64,000 bases of DNA from Lentilactobacillus senioris DSM 24302 = JCM 17472 (lineage in GTDB: Bacteria; Bacillota; Bacilli; Lactobacillales; Lactobacillaceae). Below, in pieces: positions 31,407 through 39,352 of the stretch. The position numbers were made by a program, and so were the translations under genes. The stretch's first letter is position 1. Every line of letters starts with the position of its first letter. The notes beneath the pieces were generated by a model, which worked only from the letters and a program-made list of their open reading frames with translations, ran no database searches and had not been told where the DNA came from. The stretch spans positions 62,001 to 126,000 of the forward strand of contig NZ_AYZR01000009.1 of the NCBI RefSeq assembly GCF_001436555.1. The letters are read 5' to 3'.

Positions 31407-31503
31407 ATACTTTTTATAAAAAATTATAAGTAAGTTGTTTGAACTTTTTCAACAAAAAATATTATATCGTATCTCTAGCCATTTGACTAGTCTTTTTTAT
31501 AAA

Positions 31504-31534
31504 AAAAGCAAAATCGATATTCGATTTTGCTTTT
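31504..31534 (-). terminator. Terminator after serS
   Basis: Fourteen-base-pair perfect stem AAAAGCAAAATCGA / TCGATTTTGCTTTT with a three-base loop; a run of T follows on the minus strand. Confidence 0.92.
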
Positions 31535-31540
31535 GCGTGA

Positions 31541-32824
31541 TTAAACTTGCTTTTCAATTTTAGTCATTCCATGCATATAAGGGCGAAGAACTTCTGGAAT
31601 CGTAACGGTTCCGTCTTCATTTTGGTAGTTTTCCAAAATGGCTGCTACTGCCCGACCAACTGCTAATCCAGAACCATTCAATGTGTGGATAAATTGAAGC
31701 TTGCCGTTTTCATCCCGGTATTGAATATGAGCCCGACGAGCTTGGAAGTCGGTAGTGTTAGAACAACTAGAAATTTCGCGGTAACGTTCTTGGGCTGGGA
31801 ACCAGACTTCAAGATCGTGAGTCATTGCCGCAGTGAAACTCATATCACTAGTGGTTAAAGTAATCACATGATATGCTAACCCCAATTTTTCTAGCAATTC
31901 ACCTGCATGATCAGTAAGCTGCTGTAACGCATCCCAAGATTCATCAGGTTTAGTAAACTTAACCATTTCTACCTTATTGAATTGGTGTAACCGAATCAAT
32001 CCCCGAGTATCCTTACCGGCACTCCCAGCTTCTGAACGGAAAGCTGGAGACAAAGCAGTTACCGAGATTGGTAATTTTTCTTCCGGAATCACTTCATCAC
32101 GATAATAGTTAACCAGTGGAACTTCCGCAGTTGGAATCATGGTTAGATCACTATCTTCAATTTCATAACCAGCATTATTTTCTAGGAACTTAGGGAATTG
32201 ACCAGTGCCATACATAGAGTCAGCATTGACCATGTATGGAGTAATCATTTCAGTATAACCGGCCTTAGCATTTTCATCTAAGAAGAAATTATAGACGGCT
32301 CGTTCTAAAAGCGCACCAGCTCCTACGTAATAAACAAACCGACTACCCGATACCTTAGCAGCCCGTTCAAAGTCCAAAATGCCTAAATCTTCACCGATTT
32401 CATAGTGAGGCTTAGGAGTAAATCCTAGTGGTTTAATTTCCCCCACTTTTTTGATTTCTTCCGCACCTTCTTCAGTTAAACTAACTGGTACTCCATCAGC
32501 AGGTAGATTGGGTAGGTGAGCAGCTTTGCTTTGTTCTTGATCATCAATCTCAGCTAATTGTGCATCTAAATCTTTGATTTCAGCCCCTACTTCTCGCATA
32601 GCGGTAATAGCTTCTGAAGCATCTTCCTTGTTACGTTTCAAAGTAGAAATTTGATCAGAAACTTCATTACGCTTAGCTTTTAAGGTTTCTGAAGCTACAA
32701 TCAATTCCCGCCGTTTTTGGTCTAGTGCCAATAACTCATCAATGGCTTCAGCAGGAACTCCTCGAGTAGCCAATTTTTCTTTAACAAAATCTGGTTGTTG
32801 CCGAATTAGTTTCATATCTAACAT
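31541..32824 (-). CDS. serS: Serine--tRNA ligase
   Basis: Class II aminoacyl-tRNA synthetase that charges tRNA-Ser (and tRNA-Sec where present). 427 residues from the ATG at 32824 ([18 protein letters not shown]), seven bases after AGGAGG. The N-terminal coiled-coil arm that grips the long variable arm of tRNA-Ser spans about residues 30-105; class II motif 2 ([21 protein letters not shown]) and motif 3 ([16 protein letters not shown]) follow. Transcription is controlled by the T-box directly upstream. Confidence 0.97.
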   Translation of the reverse strand: MLDMKLIRQQPDFVKEKLATRGVPAEAIDELLALDQKRRELIVASETLKAKRNEVSDQISTLKRNKEDASEAITAMREVGAEIKDLDAQLAEIDDQEQSKAAHLPNLPADGVPVSLTEEGAEEIKKVGEIKPLGFTPKPHYEIGEDLGILDFERAAKVSGSRFVYYVGAGALLERAVYNFFLDENAKAGYTEMITPYMVNADSMYGTGQFPKFLENNAGYEIEDSDLTMIPTAEVPLVNYYRDEVIPEEKLPISVTALSPAFRSEAGSAGKDTRGLIRLHQFNKVEMVKFTKPDESWDALQQLTDHAGELLEKLGLAYHVITLTTSDMSFTAAMTHDLEVWFPAQERYREISSCSNTTDFQARRAHIQYRDENGKLQFIHTLNGSGLAVGRAVAAILENYQNEDGTVTIPEVLRPYMHGMTKIEKQV

Positions 32825-32856
32825 GTGCTTTCCTCCTAAGATAAATAACAATATAC

Positions 32857-33057
32857 AAAAAAGGACCCTCGTCGTTGGGACGAAGGATCCTTTTTCGCGG
32901 TACCACCCAAGTTCTCAGCCTAAGCCAAGCCCTCAAATGATAACGGTCATTAGCCGTGCAGCATTACCTGCCCGTTTGATGTACTGGAATTTTCGATAGC
33001 AATTCTCACCAACCATTGCCTCTCTGAAATCTACTTGATAGGTACAAACGTTTAATT
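32857..33057 (-). promoter_or_regulatory. T-box riboswitch of serS
   Basis: Leader RNA that senses uncharged tRNA-Ser. On the minus strand the diagnostic T-box sequence TGGGTGGTACCGCG is at 32896-32909, just before a terminator hairpin (32857-32895) ending in a T run. Further 5' are AGTA and GGTGAGAA elements of stem I. A serine UCC codon at 32986-32988 is the likeliest specifier, which I infer from position rather than a full fold. The tRNA acceptor end would pair with TGGN in the T-box and disrupt the terminator. Confidence 0.93.
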
Positions 33058-33063
33058 TTCTTG

Positions 33064-33093
33064 ATTATAACTCAATTAAAAGGTGCTTAGCAA
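33064..33093 (-). promoter_or_regulatory. Promoter of serS
   Basis: Minus strand: -35 TTGCTA (33088-33093), 18-base spacer, perfect -10 TATAAT (33064-33069), directly upstream of the T-box leader and only a few bases below the stop of the upstream kinase gene. Confidence 0.72.
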
Positions 33094-33097
33094 GCCC

Positions 33098-33736
33098 TTA
33101 AATACCCAGTTTAACGATTTGGTCATCAATCATCTGTAGCACTTGGTTACGATCGGCTTCGTTTTCTACAAAGTCATACTTGTCGCCATCAATTTGCATT
33201 TTGGCAGATTTATCATAACTTTGGTACCAATCATCATAACGTCGATTCAAATCTTTGTAGTATTCAAATAAAGCTGGGTCGTTTTCAATTTGTTCATAAG
33301 AGCGGCCGCGCTTTTGGATTCGACTTAACATTGTGTCAAAGGAGATATTGATGTGAATTAACAGATCCGGATTTTTAGTATTAGGAGTATCTGGTAATTC
33401 TTGCATCATATTTTTAAGTAATGAATCATAAATTTGAACTTCAGTTTCAGTAGCCCGCCCCAAATCGGCGTTCAAATGAAAGAGTAGTGAATCTTCAAAG
33501 ATTGAACGGTCCAACACGCTTTCTGGATTATTCCAAGCATGCTTAATATCATCCATTCTCCGATTCAAAAAATCGATTTGGAGTAAGAAAGCATACTTTT
33601 TAGGATCCTTATAAAATAAGGGTAAAATTTGATTGTCATCTACAGATTCATAATAAGCAGGGGTCTGTAAGTGATCAGAAAGCATGTGAGTTAAAGACGT
33701 TTTTCCAGCGCCAATTGTTCCGGCTAGTACAAGCAT
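33098..33736 (-). CDS. Deoxynucleoside kinase (dAK/dGK family)
   Basis: Phosphorylates purine (or pyrimidine) deoxynucleosides in the salvage pathway; lactobacilli depend on such kinases. 212 residues from the ATG at 33736, which follows AAGGAG by nine bases; the open frame upstream lacks a ribosome binding site. P-loop GTIGAGKTSL at the N terminus, the DRS motif (LDRSIFEDSLLF) and the arginine-rich lid RIQKRGRSYEQ are present. Many lactobacilli carry two adjacent kinase genes that form a heterodimer; only one is here. Substrate (dA, dG or dC) cannot be decided by eye. Confidence 0.88.
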   Translation of the reverse strand: MLVLAGTIGAGKTSLTHMLSDHLQTPAYYESVDDNQILPLFYKDPKKYAFLLQIDFLNRRMDDIKHAWNNPESVLDRSIFEDSLLFHLNADLGRATETEVQIYDSLLKNMMQELPDTPNTKNPDLLIHINISFDTMLSRIQKRGRSYEQIENDPALFEYYKDLNRRYDDWYQSYDKSAKMQIDGDKYDFVENEADRNQVLQMIDDQIVKLGI

Positions 33737-33780
33737 TTCAACATTCTCCTTTGTTTCGTGTGTCATAAGCAACACAACAT

Positions 33781-33809
33781 ATTGTACTAGTTTCTGACCA
33801 TGGTCGCAA
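33781..33809 (-). promoter_or_regulatory. Promoter of the deoxynucleoside kinase gene
   Basis: Minus strand: -35 TTGCGA (33804-33809), 17-base spacer, -10 TACAAT (33781-33786). A perfect ten-base palindrome GACCATGGTC (33796-33805) overlaps the -35 and spacer and could be an operator. Confidence 0.6.
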
Positions 33810-33822
33810 TATCTGGGCAGAA

Positions 33823-34863
33823 TTATTTAATGTCTGGCCGTTCAATGATTTCGATTTCATCCTTACCACCATACATATCATACCAAGGGGTGGCATTAGC
33901 GGATAAAATTTCTTTAAGATCCATCACATTTTGGGTTCCTTTATGTTCTAGCCAGTCAACTAAACCAGCCTCACCATCCTTAGCGTAAACATTAATACCA
34001 TCTCGCCAGGTTGCTCGACCACTTAAAACACCAGAAAATTTGGTTCCCACACTACCAGCCAACTTGAGTTGCCGTTGGAATACTGGAGTAGGAACTCCTG
34101 CACTTAAGAAAATAAATGGCCGAGTAGCTGCTGCACTAAGTTCGCGTAAGTAGCCCTTTACTTCTTCTTCTGTATAGGCATATTCTCCATCATCATTCCA
34201 TTCCTTAACAAATTTAGGATTAAATGGCATTTCCATTTTTAAAACGTCGATGTGGTACTTGTCTTGAGTGAACTCTTTCATAGCCTCGATTACCATTTGA
34301 GGCTTTTCTTTAGCAAATTCAATGGAGTCACTAGCATAACGATCGTCATAGGTTACCACTTCAAAGAAAGTAGGAACGTCTACTGCCAGTGCTTCAGTAC
34401 CATATCGTTGAGAAAAAGCCTGCTTAGTTCGATTAATATCATCCGTATCATTGGTGTTTAAGTAAAGCAAAACTTTAAGTGCGTCCGCCCCTTCTTCTAC
34501 CATAATTTGAGCAGACTGATTTTGAATTAACTTAGGCAAGCGGCCGGGAGTATCAACATCATATCCAGTTTGTTCATAAGACATTATAAGCCCCGTAGCA
34601 GGATCTTTAGCCTCAATGCCTTCAAATCCCATCTGAGCATCCAATAAAATTGCTGAGCTAATTGGACTTAAAACTTGAGAAACTAACTTCTTAAAATCAT
34701 AAACCATCTTCATAGAAAATGGCTTGCCGTTATCAGCGGCAGCTTGCTTCATCATTTTGACTAATGATCCTCGTTGATCGAGTGCAAGAGCATCAATAAC
34801 TCCGTCTTCGTTAGCTAACTTTTGCATCCGGTTAAACTTTTGTTTCGTCATTACTTTTGTCAT
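33823..34863 (-). CDS. lacD: Tagatose-1,6-bisphosphate aldolase-like protein (LacD family)
   Basis: Class I Schiff-base aldolase of the LacD family, which cleaves tagatose 1,6-bisphosphate (and some related sugars) into two triose phosphates. 346 residues, slightly longer than the usual 325-330. The segment ALALDQRGSL near the N terminus and the DVLKMEMPFNP strand with the expected active-site lysine are present, as is FIFLSAGV further on. No other lac or galactose genes surround it, so the physiological substrate is unclear; it has its own promoter and a palindromic operator. Confidence 0.85.
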   Translation of the reverse strand: MTKVMTKQKFNRMQKLANEDGVIDALALDQRGSLVKMMKQAAADNGKPFSMKMVYDFKKLVSQVLSPISSAILLDAQMGFEGIEAKDPATGLIMSYEQTGYDVDTPGRLPKLIQNQSAQIMVEEGADALKVLLYLNTNDTDDINRTKQAFSQRYGTEALAVDVPTFFEVVTYDDRYASDSIEFAKEKPQMVIEAMKEFTQDKYHIDVLKMEMPFNPKFVKEWNDDGEYAYTEEEVKGYLRELSAAATRPFIFLSAGVPTPVFQRQLKLAGSVGTKFSGVLSGRATWRDGINVYAKDGEAGLVDWLEHKGTQNVMDLKEILSANATPWYDMYGGKDEIEIIERPDIK

Positions 34864-34888
34864 AAACTTAGCTCCTTAATTCATATTT

Positions 34889-34902
34889 ATACCAATTGGT
34901 AT
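34889..34902. promoter_or_regulatory. Palindromic operator candidate upstream of lacD
   Basis: Perfect 14-base palindrome ATACCAATTGGTAT placed at the expected transcription start, one base below the -10. The position suits a repressor site. It is not a catabolite-response element; I cannot name the regulator. Confidence 0.6.
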
Positions 34903-34903
34903 C

Positions 34904-34933
34904 ATTGTAGCAAAAAAGCGTTAACACTTCCAA
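34904..34933 (-). promoter_or_regulatory. Promoter of the LacD-family aldolase
   Basis: Minus strand: -35 TTGGAA (34928-34933), 18-base spacer, -10 TACAAT (34904-34909) with TGC before it. Confidence 0.7.
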
Positions 34934-34952
34934 CCATTTAGCCTTTCGCAAT

Positions 34953-34980
34953 AAAAAAAGCCCATCCTCATGGGATAGAC
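34953..34980 (-). terminator. Terminator after the lysine permease
   Basis: Short stem CCCAT/ATGGG with a four-base loop followed on the minus strand by seven T. The stem is short but the T tract is good. Confidence 0.6.
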
Positions 34981-34993
34981 CAATTTTAAAAAA

Positions 34994-36478
34994 TTACTTA
35001 TCTTCGGTTAATTTTCCTTCAGTTCTAGTAGGAGACACGTCCACTTCATCTAATGGAATAATCTTAGTATGATGACGAATCTTATAGCCTAGATACAAAA
35101 TAATTACCAGCGGTACACTCATATAGGTAACTAGAATTTGTTGCCAATCAAAGTGCGCAAAAGCACTCGGATCCTGACCAACGATTACCAACACGCATAG
35201 GATTAAACATAATACCGGTCCAAATGGGAACCACTTAGCATGATACTTCAATTCGCTAAGTGAATGTCCCTGCTTGATAAACGCGCGACGGAACCGGAAA
35301 TGAGAAATAGCAATCCCAAACCAAGCGATAAAGCCAGTCAAACCAGATGCGGCCACTAACCACATGTAAATATGTGGACCTGCAATACTAGAAATAAAGG
35401 TTATCGAGGCTACCAACGTCGTAACGATTAACGCCCGGTAAGGAATACCATTTTTACCAGTTTTGCTTAATGCCTTGGGAGCAAATCCCCCGTTAGCCAT
35501 AGAATACAACATCCGAGTAGAAGCGTACATTCCAGAGTTAGCTGAGGAAATAACGGCGGTTAAAATAACAGCGTTCATCACACTAGCAGCTGCAGCTAAG
35601 CCAGCCCGTTGAAATACCAACGTAAATGGGCTAATTGCAACGTCTGTGGCACTAGAGCCTAAAAGAGAATGACTAGTATAAGGAATCAAGGCGGCAATTA
35701 CAAAAATAGCAAAAATATAAAAGAGAACAATTCTCCAAAAAACATCCTTAATTGCTTGAGGGACACTCTTTTCTGGATCTTCAGATTCACCAGCAGTAAT
35801 CCCAACTAGTTCTGTTCCTTGAAATGAAAATCCAGCTACCACGAAAACACTGATAATTGCAGGAATTCCACCAACAAACGGAGCTTTTTGGTAAGTAAAG
35901 TTTCTCATCCCTACAAAGTGACCACCCATGATACCAAAGATGGTTAACACCCCAACGGCCAAAAAGATAATTACAGTCACTACTTTAATAGCTGACATCC
36001 AAAATTCAGCTTCCCCAAAAGTAGATACTGACATCGCATTGATCAACACAATTAATACTAATGCGATGGTACTCCAAATCCAAGATGGCGTGTTAGGTAA
36101 CCAAAACTTCATTACCAGAGCAACCGTACTAATATCAACGGGAACCGTGATTGCCCAGTTAAACCAATAATTCCATCCCATTGCAAACCCTAAAGCCGGA
36201 TCCACGTATTTACCAGCATAGGCAGCAAATGAACCAGAAATAGGCATGTTAGTCGCCATTTCTCCCAAACTAGTCATCAAGAAATATACCATGATGCCCA
36301 TTAAGCCATAGGCGACTAACGCTCCTCCAGGGCCTGCCTCACTAATCGCTGAACCACTAGCGACAAACAACCCCGTTCCAATACAACCACCCAGGGCAAT
36401 CATAGAAACATGGCGGGTCTTTAGTCCCCGCTTAACTTCGGTGCTTTGCTGATCAACATTTCTTGTCTCTTCATCCAT
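34994..36478 (-). CDS. lysP: Lysine permease (APC superfamily)
   Basis: Proton-coupled amino-acid importer of the AAT/LysP group, 494 residues with about twelve hydrophobic segments. The first segment carries the diagnostic ALGGCIGTGLFVASG motif, followed by the GPGGALVAYGLMG region. I chose the ATG at 36478, ten bases after AGGAGG. The lysine riboswitch upstream is strong independent evidence that the substrate is lysine. It is transcribed alone, from its own promoter. Confidence 0.9.
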   Translation of the reverse strand: MDEETRNVDQQSTEVKRGLKTRHVSMIALGGCIGTGLFVASGSAISEAGPGGALVAYGLMGIMVYFLMTSLGEMATNMPISGSFAAYAGKYVDPALGFAMGWNYWFNWAITVPVDISTVALVMKFWLPNTPSWIWSTIALVLIVLINAMSVSTFGEAEFWMSAIKVVTVIIFLAVGVLTIFGIMGGHFVGMRNFTYQKAPFVGGIPAIISVFVVAGFSFQGTELVGITAGESEDPEKSVPQAIKDVFWRIVLFYIFAIFVIAALIPYTSHSLLGSSATDVAISPFTLVFQRAGLAAAASVMNAVILTAVISSANSGMYASTRMLYSMANGGFAPKALSKTGKNGIPYRALIVTTLVASITFISSIAGPHIYMWLVAASGLTGFIAWFGIAISHFRFRRAFIKQGHSLSELKYHAKWFPFGPVLCLILCVLVIVGQDPSAFAHFDWQQILVTYMSVPLVIILYLGYKIRHHTKIIPLDEVDVSPTRTEGKLTEDK

Positions 36479-36521
36479 TACACAATGACCTCCTAAAATC
36501 GGAAGCATCTAATCTGCAAAG

Positions 36522-36750
36522 AAAAAAGATCCCTCTCCAAGAATATGGAAAGAGACCTTAAAAGTTTCTTCATATCTCAGATAGCACTCCGTAGTTATGA
36601 ACTACGACAGTCCTTGACCTATTCAGCCAAGACCCAACTACCAATTTGAAAAGCAAATGGTAATTTCGGCAAACGCTCCTTTGACTAATCCTCACAGCTG
36701 CTTTTCCAGCTCCGATTAGCTACTAATATTGTCTGCGCCTCTACATCGAA
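36522..36750 (-). promoter_or_regulatory. Lysine riboswitch (L box)
   Basis: The minus-strand RNA begins with GTAGAGGCGCAG and ends with GAGTGCTATCTGAG, the two sides of the riboswitch P1 region, and holds the conserved AGTAG, GGAGCG-TTGCCGAA and GGCTGAATAGGTCAAGG elements in the right order. A terminator follows (36522-36557: TCTCTTTCCA pairs with TGGAGAGGGA, then a T run). High lysine should stop transcription of lysP. This fills the 332-base gap 36479-36810. Confidence 0.95.
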
Positions 36751-36772
36751 TTTCATTTAAATGTTTGTCAAT

Positions 36773-36801
36773 ATTATAACGTTCCTTCTTCAATAGCACA
36801 A
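36773..36801 (-). promoter_or_regulatory. Promoter of the lysine riboswitch-lysP unit
   Basis: Minus strand: -35 TTGTGC (36796-36801), 17-base spacer, perfect -10 TATAAT (36773-36778). Confidence 0.72.
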
Positions 36802-36810
36802 GTAAAGAAC

Positions 36811-37293
36811 TCAAAAATTAGCTAGTTTGTACATGTTAACTTTCGTGTCGGCAAATGGCTCCGTATATTCATCCACTAATTGAAAATCAAGTCCGATCAA
36901 TACCCGTTGAGAGGCCTGATTGTCAGGCAGAGTTTCTGCCCAAAGTGTCTTATTTTTTAATGGACCGGCCAATACTTGTCGTAGCGCATCCGTCATAATT
37001 CCTTGATTCCAATAATCCGGGTGTAAGAAATAAGAAATTAACAAATTAGCTTCATCTGGTTGGCCTTGACTTCCTACCATAGGAGCCCAATTAATAATGC
37101 CAATCACCTTTTTTTCAACTTCAATTCCCCAAACAGTTTCAAATTCTAATTGGTGTTGCAAAATTTGACTAGCTTGCTTTTCAGTTTCAATAGTTCCCAA
37201 TTTAGCACCCGCTTGGACTGCCGGTTGTTTTACAATTTGAAAATAGTCAGCTTGATCTTGTAACGTTAAGGGCCGTACCATGATTGCTTTCAT
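36811..37293 (-). CDS. GNAT-family N-acetyltransferase (RimJ/RimL type)
   Basis: Cytoplasmic acetyl-CoA-dependent transferase, 160 residues from the ATG at 37293 (five bases after GGAGG). The N-terminal VRPLTLQDQADYF and the acetyl-CoA-binding region near the WNQGIMTDALRQVL segment fit the RimJ/RimL branch, which includes ribosomal-protein N-acetyltransferases, but the Q/RxxGxG motif is degenerate. The substrate cannot be predicted. It lies downstream of the PAP2 gene, which ends in its own terminator, and appears to be monocistronic. Confidence 0.8.
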   Translation of the reverse strand: MKAIMVRPLTLQDQADYFQIVKQPAVQAGAKLGTIETEKQASQILQHQLEFETVWGIEVEKKVIGIINWAPMVGSQGQPDEANLLISYFLHPDYWNQGIMTDALRQVLAGPLKNKTLWAETLPDNQASQRVLIGLDFQLVDEYTEPFADTKVNMYKLANF

Positions 37294-37311
37294 AATTTCC
37301 TCCAAATAAAA

Positions 37312-37331
37312 AAGGACGGTTCCCCATCCTT
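37312..37331 (-). terminator. Terminator after the PAP2 phosphatase gene
   Basis: Eight-base-pair stem AAGGATGG / CCGTCCTT on the minus strand (one G-U pair) with a GGAA tetraloop, followed by T6. It sits within the short gap before the acetyltransferase gene. Confidence 0.8.
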
Positions 37332-37334
37332 AGC

Positions 37335-38000
37335 TTAATATTTCGACTTGTTCAGTAGTGGCCAGTTAGCAATTTTCGGTGCTACTATTGGATATAAATT
37401 TTCAGCTAGCAACAGCCAAGTATAACCAATTACCACTGCGCCGATCGTATCAGTAGGATAATGGGCGTTTAGATATACCCGAGATACCATGAGTAAAAAC
37501 ATCACTACTACTATTAAGATTTTAACAATAATCCTGGTAGCCTTTTTTTGGATTAAAGGTACTACCACGATCCATAACACTGCCAAAACGATAAATGCTC
37601 CCAATGTATGACCACTTGGATAACTGTAGCCATCATCTGCGGCTAAATGCAATTCGGGACGTGGCCGTTGCACGATATTTTTGACTAAAAACCCGATTAT
37701 ATCGGCACCAGCTAACGTTGCTAGCCCCCAAAGCGCTGGAATTCGATAATGAAAGCCCCATAAAAAGAAAGCAATCACTAACATCCAGAAAATATCTAAG
37801 GATGGACTAAACAAGAAAGTAATTCCACTATAGAAGTGTTCCCAAAATGGACTGGGAGATTTTTGAATTTCAGTAATTCCTATCGAATCCAAAAATGTTA
37901 GGTAACCGAAATTGGCCTTAACAAGGGCCGTTAATATAATAGCAAACACAAAACTAACTATCAATTTAGCAGTCCGGTTGCCGTCGCGATCAATCATCAT
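37335..38000 (-). CDS. PAP2-family membrane phosphatase
   Basis: Integral membrane phosphatase, 221 residues, about six hydrophobic segments. The three family motifs are complete: KNIVQRPRP, YPSGH and SRVYLNAHYPTD, so it should be active on a lipid phosphate such as undecaprenyl pyrophosphate or phosphatidylglycerol phosphate. Which of these it uses cannot be seen. It follows the thrE-like genes after a 110-base gap that contains a possible extended -10 promoter, and ends in a terminator. Confidence 0.9.
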   Translation of the reverse strand: MMIDRDGNRTAKLIVSFVFAIILTALVKANFGYLTFLDSIGITEIQKSPSPFWEHFYSGITFLFSPSLDIFWMLVIAFFLWGFHYRIPALWGLATLAGADIIGFLVKNIVQRPRPELHLAADDGYSYPSGHTLGAFIVLAVLWIVVVPLIQKKATRIIVKILIVVVMFLLMVSRVYLNAHYPTDTIGAVVIGYTWLLLAENLYPIVAPKIANWPLLNKSKY

Positions 38001-38035
38001 AGTTAATTCAAACCTCTCCCTTCAAAATCACTTAG

Positions 38036-38044
38036 AGTATACCA
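38036..38044 (-). promoter_or_regulatory. Possible extended -10 promoter of the PAP2 gene
   Basis: Minus strand TGGTATACT (TGn plus -10 TATACT) about 35 bases before the start codon; no good -35. Confidence 0.45.
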
Positions 38045-38110
38045 TAATAGATTTGTTGAAAACCGATTTGGTGTCTAAGCTTAACCATTTATTGAGAATC
38101 TGTAATTAAA

Positions 38111-38575
38111 TTACATTTTCTTACGAAACGCTACTCGGTAAGTTGTCACCTGGTGAACGATTCGTAAAATAGTTTCCGCAGCGATAAAGCCTAAAGCAAT
38201 AGAACCAGCAATCCAAATTACCTGAGTCGCATAGTTCCACGCTTCGGAGTAATGACCAGTAGCAAAATTTTTGATTAATTCGTAAGCTTGTCCTCCGGGA
38301 ACCAACGGGACTAACCCAGGAACGTCGAACAAAATACTAGGCATTCGCATAATTCGCGCAACTATCATAGCAAATACCCCTAGCGCCATAGCCCCACTAA
38401 AATTAGCGATACCAATACCAGTATTAGGTAACGAATCAACTAAGTAGTAACTCCCCCAGCCAACTACCCCACTAATTCCGGCTAAATTAAGGGCTCGATA
38501 TGGCAAATTCACGATGAGTCCAAATCCCACTCCAGCAAGGTAAACACATCCGATTTTAAGAATTAAAAATACCAT
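38111..38575 (-). CDS. Threonine/serine exporter family protein, short subunit (ThrE C-terminal half)
   Basis: A 154-residue membrane protein with four to five hydrophobic segments, homologous to the C-terminal half of the ThrE exporter (DUF3815 type). In Firmicutes ThrE is usually split into two proteins, and the other half is encoded immediately upstream, 10 bases away. The pair probably exports small amino acids or a similar solute. No direct evidence for the substrate. Confidence 0.85.
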   Translation of the reverse strand: MVFLILKIGCVYLAGVGFGLIVNLPYRALNLAGISGVVGWGSYYLVDSLPNTGIGIANFSGAMALGVFAMIVARIMRMPSILFDVPGLVPLVPGGQAYELIKNFATGHYSEAWNYATQVIWIAGSIALGFIAAETILRIVHQVTTYRVAFRKKM

Positions 38576-38585
38576 TAGTTACCTC

Positions 38586-39344
38586 CTAGAAAAAATGCAA
38601 GCCCACGGCTACACCGAAACCCAATGCACTGGCACTAATTAACGCTTCGATTCCTCTAGCTGGGCCACTCACCAGATTACCAGCTAATAGGTCACGAACT
38701 GCGTTGGTTAACGGGATTCCCGGTACTAACGGCATTAAACTACCAATTACGATGTCATCCATGTTGTGGCCCCAACCAATATTTACCAATAAAGCCGCTA
38801 GCCCAGCAATCATAAACGCCGCTGCAAATTCACTCAAGAACCGAATATTAACGTACCGATTTAAAAAGTAAAACAAGATCCACGCTAACGCTGCTACTAA
38901 ACACGACGGCAAAAAATCAATCCAGTTATTCCGAAAAACTACTACTAGCGGTCCGCTAACCAAAATGGCCCCAACAATTTGAATTCCCAGCGGAAAGAAA
39001 TCGTTTTGCACTTCAATTAATTTTAGCTCATCAAAGAAGACGGGGATAGTAATCTGGCCGCTAGCAAATTGTCGGGATAGTTCATTTACCTTGGCAATTT
39101 TAGTTAAATTAAAGCTCCGCCTTTTAATGTCAATTACCCGTCCGGCAATATCAGGGTTGGCAGACATAACAATCGCCGTTACCGTAATATACGCATTAGC
39201 GTTTCTCAATCCCGCATTTTGAGCGATTCGATAAATAATATCATCCACCCGTTGCATGTCGGAACCACTTTCAATCATTATCTTGCCAGCCAACAAACAG
39301 GTATTAATCACCAGTTGATAATAATGCTCATTTTCATTTTTCAT
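38586..39344 (-). CDS. Threonine/serine exporter family protein, long subunit (ThrE N-terminal half)
   Basis: A 252-residue protein with a cytoplasmic N-terminal domain (about 110 residues, containing GSDMQRVDD and NAYITVTAIVMS, typical of the DUF1212 half of ThrE) and five hydrophobic segments, including PLVPGIPLTNAVRDLLAG. It starts 8 bases after the DtxR-family gene and precedes the short subunit by 10 bases, so all four genes from the CDF exporter onward form one operon. Confidence 0.87.
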   Translation of the reverse strand: MKNENEHYYQLVINTCLLAGKIMIESGSDMQRVDDIIYRIAQNAGLRNANAYITVTAIVMSANPDIAGRVIDIKRRSFNLTKIAKVNELSRQFASGQITIPVFFDELKLIEVQNDFFPLGIQIVGAILVSGPLVVVFRNNWIDFLPSCLVAALAWILFYFLNRYVNIRFLSEFAAAFMIAGLAALLVNIGWGHNMDDIVIGSLMPLVPGIPLTNAVRDLLAGNLVSGPARGIEALISASALGFGVAVGLHFF

Positions 39345-39352
39345 TGCATCAC

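Noticed and set aside
31440-31470. Second promoter of the tRNA operon (TATAAT near 31460)
   Set aside because: The -35 at the right distance is poor (TAGTCA) and the better promoter at 31378-31406 suffices; noted as possible only.
30560-31540. Remnant of a 5S or 23S rRNA gene near the tRNA operon
   Set aside because: The 212 bases between the first tRNA and serS are AT-rich, with promoter motifs and the serS terminator only.
38111-39344. Frameshift splitting one ThrE gene into two
   Set aside because: The two-protein form is the normal arrangement in Firmicutes; each gene has its own start and ribosome binding site.
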